NCBI GenBank assembly: GCA_002148405.1
Contig: MUGG01000218.1
Location: forward strand, 124,001 to 188,000
Length of the DNA stretch: 64,000 bases
Direction of reading: 5' to 3'
Source: Alkalinema sp. CACIAM 70d
GTDB taxonomy: Bacteria; Cyanobacteriota; Cyanobacteriia; Leptolyngbyales; Leptolyngbyaceae
Position numbers and translations under genes: made by a program. Below, one piece after another: positions 17,483 to 26,400 of the stretch; position 1 is the stretch's first letter; every line of letters begins with the position of its first letter. The notes beneath the pieces are model-generated. The model saw only the letters and a list, made by a program, of their open reading frames with translations, had not been told where the DNA came from and ran no database searches.

Positions 17483-18044
17483 TCTTCTTTCCGAATTTGT
17501 TATGCCGCCCCAATCTCCCCTCCGTGCCATTCTTAAAAAAGCGGAAGTCCTCTCAATCTCGGAACTGGAAGCATTAAGTCAGTCCATCCATCAACTTCTA
17601 GAACAACGGCGATCGCAAATCCAAACTGCTGCTGCTTCACCCCACAATCCAGATACCACGATCGATCACGAGATCGATCACGAGATTGCTAACACGATCG
17701 AGGCAGCGATCGACAATGCTATTGAGACGGCTATTGAGGCTGCTATTGACACCGCTATTGATGGGAGTGCAACTTCTAAATTCGATCAACAGCCCAATCC
17801 TCTTCACGGCTGGCGGGAGGAGTATCGCAAATGTGGCAAGCCTAATTGCTGGTGCGCCCAAGGGGAAAAATCCCATGGCCCCTACTGGTATCGATCGGTA
17901 CGCAAGGACGGCAAAGTCACCAAGGAATATTGGGGTCGCTACCTGCGTGCTCAACAGACCTCGACCGAGGCAGCAAACCCCGTGGAATCAAACCCCGTAG
18001 AATCGAAGCCTGTGGAAGCAAAGCCTGATTCGATCGTGGAGTAA
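17472..18044 (+). CDS. DUF6788-like zinc-knuckle protein with low-complexity linker
   Basis: A 190-aa protein (ATG 17472, overlapping the previous stop; ATG 17502 is an alternative). Residues 11-55 form a helical segment (LRAILKKAEVLSISELEALSQSI). A repetitive linker of Asp/Ile/Ala/Glu (DHEIDHEI, then AAID/TAIE units) follows. Next comes a compact domain with WREEYRKCGKPNCWCAQGE, HGPYWYRS and GKVTKEYWGRYL. The CGKPNCxC plus HGPYxY pattern is the signature of the DUF6788 type, a presumed metal-binding module of unknown function. The tail is Pro/Val/Glu repeats (NPVESNPVESKPVEAKP). It converges on the toxin operon. Confidence 0.65.
   Translation: MTTNLLSEFVMPPQSPLRAILKKAEVLSISELEALSQSIHQLLEQRRSQIQTAAASPHNPDTTIDHEIDHEIANTIEAAIDNAIETAIEAAIDTAIDGSATSKFDQQPNPLHGWREEYRKCGKPNCWCAQGEKSHGPYWYRSVRKDGKVTKEYWGRYLRAQQTSTEAANPVESNPVESKPVEAKPDSIVE
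17655..17765 (+). repeat. Degenerate coding repeat (ATCGATCACGAG / GCTATTGA units)
   Basis: Tandem degenerate units of about 12-15 nt, beginning with two copies of ATCGATCACGAG and continuing with GCTATTGA(G/C) repeats. They encode the Asp/Ile/Ala/Glu linker of the DUF6788-like protein. Confidence 0.6.
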
Positions 18045-18111
18045 CGTTACACCACAAATTTATCTGGATCAAGCTAGTTAATTGTCGCTAGCAGATTACT
18101 TTGTTGGCGGA

Positions 18112-21100
18112 TCACTTTTCAATCGTCATCTTTTGGATTTTCTCGGCAATGAATTGATTGAGTGAAGCTCCGTCCAGGTTCTTTTGCTTGCCCTCTGCCG
18201 CCGCCGCATTAGCCACTTTGTGAACCGCTTTCATAAAGGTGATATAACGATCTTGGATGTCTGGCCCTTCCAGTCCCGGTGTTAGTCGCGTCTTTTCCCC
18301 ATGGATGAGGTTCAGATTTGTCGTCGCAAAGCCAAAGCTAGCCCGTCCGGTCAAGGGAAGCTTTTCCTCTTTTGCAAACTGCTTAAGCCGAGCCATAAAG
18401 GCGTCAGAGGCTTGAGGATTGCCGGGAAATTTAATATCGAGAAAGACAGCATTGGGATCGTCGGTCTTGGCAATCTGCATGGCAGAAGTGGAATCTTCAC
18501 TCCAGATCAAATCAGCCGGTAATGCATCATAGAAGCGTTTGGTATTAGCCATCAATGCCTTGCGATAGGTGTCAGTGTCCTCGGACGCGTACATACCAAT
18601 GTGGGTCAGCCCTTGGAGACTTGTTCCTTTCAGTTGGTCTTCAGGCGTTTCCATGCGATCGTTGAAATCCGCAAAGGTAGCGCGATCGTTAATGCTAACG
18701 GTAAAGCCACCATAGTAGTTATCCATGCCGAACATATCAAACTTCTGGGCACTGCGGAACAGCACAACATTGAGTTGGCCAGATTCGATGCGATCTTGAT
18801 TGTGCTCTAAAAATGCCTGCACATCTTCGGAATTGACAAAGTCGATCGTGCAATCGATCGCCACCGTAAACTTGTCTGCAACCAAATTATTGCGATACAA
18901 CTCATCCACATGGTGCTGGAGATTTTCGATCTGATAGTGATTCCGCGTGGTCGAAATATTGTGGTGAAAATCACAGACGTACAAATCCAAGGGCTTTTTA
19001 CCCTTAATGCTATTTGGGTCAAGGGGCTTAAGTCCAGTACCGTCAGTATCACGAATAGCATCGCCATCAAATTGGGAAACGCTATAGGTCTTGGCAGTGG
19101 AAATAGCGCCAGCAGACTCGTAGTAGTGATCCTTGACCACACACACATTGAGATCATTTCCCCCTTTCAACGCTTCCACACTGGACAAAATACTGGCTAA
19201 ACAATGCATAGCCGAAGGCTTCAGTTGCACACTCGGCTCATCTAAACCAGGGGGAATAACTGAGCGATCGTTGGGGCCGTTGGGATCGGTTAATCGGCTG
19301 CGTAAACTATCTCCAAAGTCGTCGTTTCCGTGGGGGTCTAAGAGAGAAACCAGGGTTGCAACCTGCTGCTGAAGTACTTCGATCTGGTTCATAAAACCCA
19401 CTAGATTGTTACGATTTTGAACCGCGCTGGCCATCGCATTCAGTATCCGGAAATAGCTAGTTTGCAGCACTTCATCCAAACCCTGATCGGCCATGGCTTT
19501 GTCCACGCCACCCGTGCCTTTGTTATAGTCCAACAGCCCTCGCAAGAGTTTGGTTGTTGCCTGGGGTAGGGCTTTGAGATAGGGTGGGGCAGTCGGATCG
19601 TTGGCGAGTTTTTCAAACTGATCGAACGTAGGATGCTGAATCAAATCCGCAAAGCTGGTAAATACCTTCGGCGTGGGCTTGTCCGAAGTTGCCAGTTCCG
19701 TCATTTGAATGCCGTACTTTCCAAGAATCGCCGTAGGATCAGCCACTTCCAGCCATGCCTTACGCGCTTGAATCGGGTCAAGCCGATAGCCGGAATGGAT
19801 CATACTGTGTTCGATCGCATTGAAGAACCACATATGGGTATTGGGCGTTCGCTCTTGATCGACTTTCACATCCTTAGGGAGAGTCGAAGCTTCCCTGAGC
19901 AGCTGATCCTGCAACGCAGACGCCCCTAAGACTTTTCCTCCGGACGACTCCAGCGATCGGAACAAAAAGGGAGGCGTCAGCAACACATCCATACCTTGGT
20001 GTTGGGTAACCGCTCCGATTTGAAGTTTCCGCATCAGGTCAGCGAACTGCGTTTGATCAACTCCAGGATGGGCCTTAAGAAACTTTTCTGCCTCATCGAG
20101 AAAAGTGGTTTCCAAGGAATCTCGCATTCCTACAATCCCCTTCGGATCAAGCTTGGCAATTTTAAATAAATCGGTGATGTCAAGCACGATACTGTGGGGA
20201 GGAAGCGTACCGCTGGCTGCCTTCTGGAACAGCGTTTGTAGCGCCTTCTCATACTCTAGAATGCTACCGATTTGGGTGTCCACACCCTCTAGGGTGTACT
20301 CGCGGGCGACGACCTCCCGAAACGTTGAGTTATCGATGAGGTGCGCACTCCCCATCGCCACCTGCATGTTATTGCAATAGGCCTCTAGCACGGTCAGCAG
20401 GAGTGGGTTTTCGGTAGCGCTACGATGATAAAACGCTGGATTGTTCCACAAAGGAGATGCCTGTGCCCCGATTTCCTCGGCTTTGGTGGCTCCCAAGGGC
20501 GCAGCCTTGGCGTAGCTTTGCAGCATTGTCAACGCCAGCTTCTTTTGCAGGGCAGGATTGGTGTTACTCAACTCTCGGTACACCTTCATCAGCGTAGCTT
20601 GTTCGAGATACCACTCACGGTTAGTTTCACTGATGGGCTGGGCCGGAACCCCTGCCACGGTTCGGAGTAGGCGGTTGGCATCGACATACTGCGCATTATC
20701 CAACCCTCGCAGCACATTGACATCCCGTGCCATTTGCCGCAGGGCCGTGGCATCGGTGGCAAGGTTGGTAATGTTGCTTTTGACGGTTAGGTAGCTGCCA
20801 TCACCCGCGATCGCGTTGTAGAGTTGAACGAGGCGCGTGACCGCTCGCCCCCCTTCGCTCGTGGGTTGGAAGAGAGAGAGCTTCCCTTTAAAGGAGGTAG
20901 CATCGGAAAGTTGCCGCAGCAGTTTGGCATCACCGTTGGCATCGGCCAGTTCAAAGATTTTTTGTAAGGTGTCCTCCACACTCATGCCCGAGAGAACTTT
21001 GTAGCCGCCGATTTGGGCAATCTCCAGCCCCGTTTGGAATTTATCCACCCGCGCCGCAAGTTTGGCTGCTTCTCGCCGGACACTGGGGTTAGTCAGCTTA

Positions 21101-21828
21101 TTTAGGTCAATCTGGGGTTTAGGCGGAGCTTCGATTTCCACGTTTTTGGGCGGGGACACGAGTCGCTTCTCGCCCTTTTGTCGTTGTAAGCGGCTGCGAG
21201 TCGGTTGAGTCGAGGAATTGTCGGATGTGGTCGTTTGACGGCTGACCGATCGCTGGGACAATGGGTCGGTGTTCCAATAAGTCTTCAGGTAGTCTGAGGC
21301 ATACTGCCGCGACATTTCTGCTGAATCATGGAGGTAATCTAGTAAATCCTTCGGTGTTGCGCCTTGGTCAGTCAGGTCTCGCAGGGCTTCATTGATGGCA
21401 GTGATGTTGTACTGGCGAGTGGCATTTTCAACTTCCACATCTGGCGTGTAGCGATCGTCGCCCCGAGGCAGCCGATCCGGCGGCGGATTGAATCTGATTG
21501 GCCGATCGTCGAGATCGTCCACTGAATCTATAAACTGTTGACTTGTCCGTCGGCTGGCAGTGGAATCGGCACGATCGCGCGATTGATCTTCGGAAGTCGA
21601 TCGCGATCGGGTATCGGTTGTTCCTCGGCGCAGTTCTGGGGCTGAAGCACGACGGATGGGCACAGTGGGGCGATCTGTTCCCAAGTCGTCCGTCTCTTTG
21701 TCCTTCGTTTTTTCCCGGCGAGTGTCTAGCGAGGAGCGTCGTGAACTGCTCCGATCGGAGTCAGTCAGGCTGGCGCGGGAGTCACTTTTGCGTTTGCCGC
21801 TATAGCTACGTCTACTTTTGGATGTCAT
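18112..21828 (-). CDS. Cargo-like protein with basic N-terminus and PLP-fold-like C-terminus
   Basis: A 1238-aa last gene of the Tc-type operon. Residues 1-90 are extremely rich in Arg, Lys, Ser and Asp and contain SGKRKSDSR and SLTDSD, resembling the N-terminus of the subtilase-like protein next door. Residues ~100-850 are mainly helical and unrecognised. The C-terminal ~370 residues recall fold-type-I PLP enzymes: a DFHHNISTTRNHYQIENL stretch, VAIDCTID near residue 993 (the usual pyridine-binding Asp position), SAQKFDMFG near 1027 (Ser-x-x-Lys, a plausible Schiff-base Lys) and GRASFGF in the terminal subdomain. The fold call is inference from motif order only. There is no signal peptide or membrane segment. 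Gap to the upstream gene is 131 nt with no clear Shine-Dalgarno sequence. Alternative: an uncharacterised toxin domain. Confidence 0.55.
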   Translation of the reverse strand: MTSKSRRSYSGKRKSDSRASLTDSDRSSSRRSSLDTRREKTKDKETDDLGTDRPTVPIRRASAPELRRGTTDTRSRSTSEDQSRDRADSTASRRTSQQFIDSVDDLDDRPIRFNPPPDRLPRGDDRYTPDVEVENATRQYNITAINEALRDLTDQGATPKDLLDYLHDSAEMSRQYASDYLKTYWNTDPLSQRSVSRQTTTSDNSSTQPTRSRLQRQKGEKRLVSPPKNVEIEAPPKPQIDLNKLTNPSVRREAAKLAARVDKFQTGLEIAQIGGYKVLSGMSVEDTLQKIFELADANGDAKLLRQLSDATSFKGKLSLFQPTSEGGRAVTRLVQLYNAIAGDGSYLTVKSNITNLATDATALRQMARDVNVLRGLDNAQYVDANRLLRTVAGVPAQPISETNREWYLEQATLMKVYRELSNTNPALQKKLALTMLQSYAKAAPLGATKAEEIGAQASPLWNNPAFYHRSATENPLLLTVLEAYCNNMQVAMGSAHLIDNSTFREVVAREYTLEGVDTQIGSILEYEKALQTLFQKAASGTLPPHSIVLDITDLFKIAKLDPKGIVGMRDSLETTFLDEAEKFLKAHPGVDQTQFADLMRKLQIGAVTQHQGMDVLLTPPFLFRSLESSGGKVLGASALQDQLLREASTLPKDVKVDQERTPNTHMWFFNAIEHSMIHSGYRLDPIQARKAWLEVADPTAILGKYGIQMTELATSDKPTPKVFTSFADLIQHPTFDQFEKLANDPTAPPYLKALPQATTKLLRGLLDYNKGTGGVDKAMADQGLDEVLQTSYFRILNAMASAVQNRNNLVGFMNQIEVLQQQVATLVSLLDPHGNDDFGDSLRSRLTDPNGPNDRSVIPPGLDEPSVQLKPSAMHCLASILSSVEALKGGNDLNVCVVKDHYYESAGAISTAKTYSVSQFDGDAIRDTDGTGLKPLDPNSIKGKKPLDLYVCDFHHNISTTRNHYQIENLQHHVDELYRNNLVADKFTVAIDCTIDFVNSEDVQAFLEHNQDRIESGQLNVVLFRSAQKFDMFGMDNYYGGFTVSINDRATFADFNDRMETPEDQLKGTSLQGLTHIGMYASEDTDTYRKALMANTKRFYDALPADLIWSEDSTSAMQIAKTDDPNAVFLDIKFPGNPQASDAFMARLKQFAKEEKLPLTGRASFGFATTNLNLIHGEKTRLTPGLEGPDIQDRYITFMKAVHKVANAAAAEGKQKNLDGASLNQFIAEKIQKMTIEK

Positions 21829-21959
21829 GGGAAATGAGTGGGCAGGTAGGGGAATGATAAGCGGAATGACAAACGGTCAAATTAGGAATTCTGGCTCATA
21901 TTTGACAACGAACGCAGACTCCCAAAACGACACACATACTTAAATACTGATGAAGTCTT
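21829..21959. other. Spacer within the Tc-type operon
   Basis: 131 nt, AT-rich on the side of the upstream gene. No T-run terminator on the - strand was seen, so read-through from the subtilase-like gene is plausible. Confidence 0.35.
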
Positions 21960-23444
21960 TCACTTGATTAGCTGTGCTAAGGCTTTGTTACCATTGGGAA
22001 CCTTAACTGTAAATTGATCTGGGCCATTAACAATCCCAACCCCCTCCCTGGATTCACTAGTCTTCTCAACTGTATATTCATCTGCGGTATCCACCAATGC
22101 TTTAACTACATCTTTTCCACGCACAGGTTTGCCAGTAGCCGTTGACGCAGCGGTGATTAACTTACTGATCAAGGCCGATAATTTGGGGGCAGAATAGGAG
22201 GTACCATGCCCCTGACCTGAGAATTTTTCTAGAACTTCTGGGCTCGCACCTTTGACTGCCAAAGTGGTCATTTTTTTCTTGGGATCAGCAATGTAATTGC
22301 TAGTTGACTTTAGTTTGGCTGTACCTACTGTGGTGGTTGACTCCAAATTTTCCACAAGCACAATCGATCCAGTAACTTTAGAATCTTCCTTGCTGATTTC
22401 TTGGATTACCTTATGTAACTGCCTATACGCAGGAGTATCATCACTCCTGGCACCTTGATTGCCCATCGCAAAAACAATCACATTATTCTCAGAGGCAAGC
22501 TTGATCAGCTTATCAATCGTTTCTGGTGAGAGTTCTTCGTGGGGACGAACCATTTGAGATAGGTTAATCACACTGTTCTGAACTTTTTCCTCAATAAGCT
22601 TATCGAAGAATTTTTGAAAGCTCAGATTCACGCTATCAGCGCTAAGTTTTATTTGGTTCTTTTCAGATTGGGTTGAAAAGCCGGGATGATCTATTTGTGG
22701 ATCACCTAGGGATACGAACATTGACACCGAGGCTCCAGGATAGGTGTGATGTACTAGGCTACCCACAGTAATGCCATGATTCGGATTGTCGATACCACTG
22801 CGATACAAAGAGCGATCGACCGTAATGGGTAGTTTTTTAGCCAAGGCATCACCGTGAATTTCTGGTGTTTTTTTAGGATCAGGATCAGGATAAGCCCCTT
22901 CCATAATATAAATTTGGGGCTTTTGCTTAGGTGGAAATTTCTCTAGAAAACTGTCTACATTCCCAAATTTATATTCATTGGCAGTTTTAGTGCTGTCTTG
23001 TTCAAAAGCTCGAATTGATTTGTCTACTTCGTCAGTACTTGTGGACTTGGGCGGAACTGGTTTGAGTGTGAGAGGAAATTGTCCTTCCTTAAACGATTGC
23101 ATCCACTTCTCAATCTCTGGCCTTTGGGCATTGGTCTCGACCTCCGACGATTTATCTAACTGATCATCCTCCTCAGTCTGACGCTCGCTGGGCAGTTTGA
23201 ATTTATCCCGGCGACTGTCCGTGGATAAATCAACGAAATAGGTGCGACTGAGTAATCTCGATGGAGGCGAAATAGCACGATCACTCAAGGATACTACTTC
23301 GGTATCATCTTTACTTTTCCTTAGGGAATCTACCTGGGATGTGCTATCGATCGTCACATCGCTTAAACGTCTTCGGGAGTCACTTTTACGCTTGGTAATG
23401 CGTCCGGAAACACTTTTAGATCGTTTTTTCTTGGAGTTTGACAT
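21960..23444 (-). CDS. Subtilase-like (S8 family) protein with basic N-terminus; Asp replaced by Glu
   Basis: A 494-aa protein. Residues 1-60 are Lys/Arg/Ser-rich with KRKSDSRRRLSD, echoing the N-terminus of the following gene. Residues ~175-480 match the subtilisin fold: NHGITVGSLV with catalytic His223, FAMGNQG with oxyanion Asn329, and GHGTSYSAP with catalytic Ser416. The spacing (41 residues from 182 to 223, then 193 to Ser) is normal for the family. At the usual Asp position the strand reads IYIMEGAYPD, placing Glu182 where DTG/DSG is expected; nearby PDPDP could supply an Asp. It may be an unusual active protease or a degenerate one. There is no signal peptide, so it is not exported by Sec. 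It lies 52 nt downstream of the A2 subunit gene, so it is probably co-transcribed; a cargo or processing role is inferred. Confidence 0.75.
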   Translation of the reverse strand: MSNSKKKRSKSVSGRITKRKSDSRRRLSDVTIDSTSQVDSLRKSKDDTEVVSLSDRAISPPSRLLSRTYFVDLSTDSRRDKFKLPSERQTEEDDQLDKSSEVETNAQRPEIEKWMQSFKEGQFPLTLKPVPPKSTSTDEVDKSIRAFEQDSTKTANEYKFGNVDSFLEKFPPKQKPQIYIMEGAYPDPDPKKTPEIHGDALAKKLPITVDRSLYRSGIDNPNHGITVGSLVHHTYPGASVSMFVSLGDPQIDHPGFSTQSEKNQIKLSADSVNLSFQKFFDKLIEEKVQNSVINLSQMVRPHEELSPETIDKLIKLASENNVIVFAMGNQGARSDDTPAYRQLHKVIQEISKEDSKVTGSIVLVENLESTTTVGTAKLKSTSNYIADPKKKMTTLAVKGASPEVLEKFSGQGHGTSYSAPKLSALISKLITAASTATGKPVRGKDVVKALVDTADEYTVEKTSESREGVGIVNGPDQFTVKVPNGNKALAQLIK

Positions 23445-23496
23445 AAGTCACAAAGTGTTTGTTGTAGGTTGACAATTATCTTCCGTAATGGCTGGT

Positions 23497-26400
23497 TCAC
23501 ACACTGGCTTTGTAGCTGAAGACAAGACCGATGTTGTTGAGAATCGATCGATCTCCATTGATCACAAACCGCCAATCCGAACCTCGACTGCTGATGCTCA
23601 GACCATTGGTTAGCAATAACTTCCCATCCTTGAGCATCAGGTTTTTATCGCCATTCAACATCATGCTTATTGCCCCTGGTTCCACGAGATCATAGCTAGC
23701 AAAAATGCCCGTAATCTTGCTGCTGCTCATATTCGGGAACAAATCCCGACTCATGGGTAGGATTAACGCATCCCCTTCACCCTCTAAAAACGCTGCCCAT
23801 TCATCCGGAAACTCCTGGGCCACATCCAAGAACCGCGCTGTGGGATAGGGTTTTAGCAATCCCTTCACTGCACTGGCAAAGACCTGTCCCCCCTGTTCCG
23901 CCATGTATTTCAGATTAATTACCACATCTCGCAGTGCAGCGATGTTGTAACTGTTCTTCTTACCATTTAATTCCAATCGCCAAGTCGAAACCGCCCCCGT
24001 ATTTTCAAAGGGCAAATAGCGATCGTCATCAAAGCGCAACTCAAACAAACCATTGTTCTTTTCATTCTCATCCACATGGGACAGGGCAATTTGCTGGCTT
24101 GCCTTCCAGCCATTCCGCAGAGACTCCGGTGGCTGTCCCTTCGGGTCGAGCAGATACTTCACCGCTTTGGGGTCAGGTTCCAGCACCGTCTTATGGGTTA
24201 GCTGGGTCAGGGTCGCTAAAATGGGTTGCGCGTTATCGCCAAAGTCAAAGGACAGCGAAATGGTGCGAATCTGACGGCAATAGTGCCCCGGAAAATCGTA
24301 ATCAAACAGACTTTCCGTTAAGGCAAATTCGCAAACGCCTTTCGTCTTCAGTCGCAGCAGTGCCACCGGGTCAAGGTCAAGCAGAGAAATATTCTGGGTA
24401 ATTTCAAACCCCCGGCGATTGCTGTCAATGTAGGCTTTTTCCATGCGGTCTAAATCAAAGGCCAAACTATCGCCAGACATCAAGCCTTTGCGTTGACTAT
24501 CCCAATAGGAACCACTGATAAAATTAGCCTCGCTTTCCTTCATACCCCGCTCAAACTGGAAGGCTTTTTCAGCCGCTTTGGCCATGTCAAAGGCCATTTG
24601 ATAGGTCTGGTAATACAACCCTGATAGACGGCTAGCCATCCACTGATAAAGCTGGGCATTGGCAAACTTATCGCGCATGAAAGTGCTAATGGATTCGTTC
24701 TGGGCGATTTGCTGATCCAGAATGACCAATTCCCGCTCCGCCATTTTTTCCTGGAGCTTTGCCCCTTGGATTTGCAGCCCCAGTTGAATGATTTCGCTGT
24801 CGGCCATCGCCTTTTGCAGTTTCCAGTCCTCCTTCGATCGCTCGTGCTGGGCAAAAATCCCGATCGCGTCACCAATCATGCTAATGCCATCCCCAGAGGT
24901 TTCCAGAGCTTCCGAAATCTTGCTAATCGACTCACCCCAGCTTTTGCCGCCGGTGGTGGTACCAAAGCAAAAAGGCCCAATGTGAAACTCGGGCGTGCCA
25001 TAGACGATCGCGCCCGCAATTTTGAGAACCCCTGATGCGGTCATCAACCCAGATCCCAAAATCATCATGGCAGCTTGCGCTGATTCCAGCTCCGTTAATC
25101 CCCCATCGATCCATTCTTGGTACTTGTTGGCTTGGTGGGTGGTGGACGTGAGGCTTTCTTCCAGCGCCTGCCGACTGTATTTGGCTTCCTCGATCTGCTC
25201 CACTTTGGTCGCACGGGTGAGATTGAGGATGATGCCTTCCTGGCGATTTTGCAGCAGGCTCAGTTCTTCGGCATCTTTCTTTTCCAGGGCTGACAGCAGA
25301 TCATTCCCAAACTGACTCAGTTTTTGCGCCAATTCCTGGGCCTTCCGCAGCATGAACTCGAAACGGTAGTGGGGCACCGGCACATTCAGGCTCGCGATCG
25401 CGCTACTGAGGCTGGCACCCGTAGCCACCGATCGCACCAAGGCCATCGGATCGATCGGCGGTTCAAATAAAGGTAACGGTTGGCTAATGCCCAGAATGTT
25501 CAAACAATGGCGAATCTTGTAGAGGCGATCTTCCACCCGATCCCAATACTCCAGCAGTACCGTATTTTCGGGCACAAAGAAATAGGGATGGAGCACACTG
25601 GCATGGGGCATTGTCCCTACCTCTGTTTCCAGGGGATAGACCAGAAAGTCATATTCCCGATCGCCTTCGGTTAAATTCTTCAACGTTAACCGAATCGGTT
25701 GTTGATTTTGGCTTGGTTGATTTTGGCTTGGTTGATTTTGGCTTGGTTGAGCTGCTGCTTGATGCCCATGGGATTGGCTTAACTGTTGTTGAATCAATTG
25801 ATCATCCTGTTGCGGCCCTGCATCTGCGCGCAATTGGTCATATTTTTGATCCTCCGACAGTAGCTTGCTGCCGAGGTTTTCTGGCTTCTCGCCCAACAAA
25901 TCGTAGGCCAGGATATAGAGCATCCGCGCTTCGTTGATACTTTCCTGGGTGTATTGCTGAAAGAGCATATCGCCCCAGTCCAGCAGGTTATCCAGATAGG
26001 CCATGACGATCGCTTTGCGGTAGGCCATCGGTCGCAGGGCCGCGATCGCGTGGGGGTCAAAGGGATCGGTTAAATAGGCATCAATTAACGCCTGATCAAC
26101 CGCCTCACTCAAGGGGCGATCGGGCTGGTTAAAGGGCAGAAACTTCCAGAACGGAAAGACTCCCGTCGGGTCATAAATATACTCATACCACCGCTTTGCG
26201 GATTCAAACTGTTGCCCTAAATTCAGCGCCTGGGCAATCAGGAACGGCGCATGGAAAAAGATCTCCCAGTAATAAATACCATTGGCGCTGGAAAAATCGA
26301 GATGGGAACCACTGGGTAGTTTGTCGGGGGTAACCTTGCCTTCGTTGACCTGGATGGTTGTGGCGATCGCTTGGGGTGGAACAGGCTGCGCACTAAAGGC

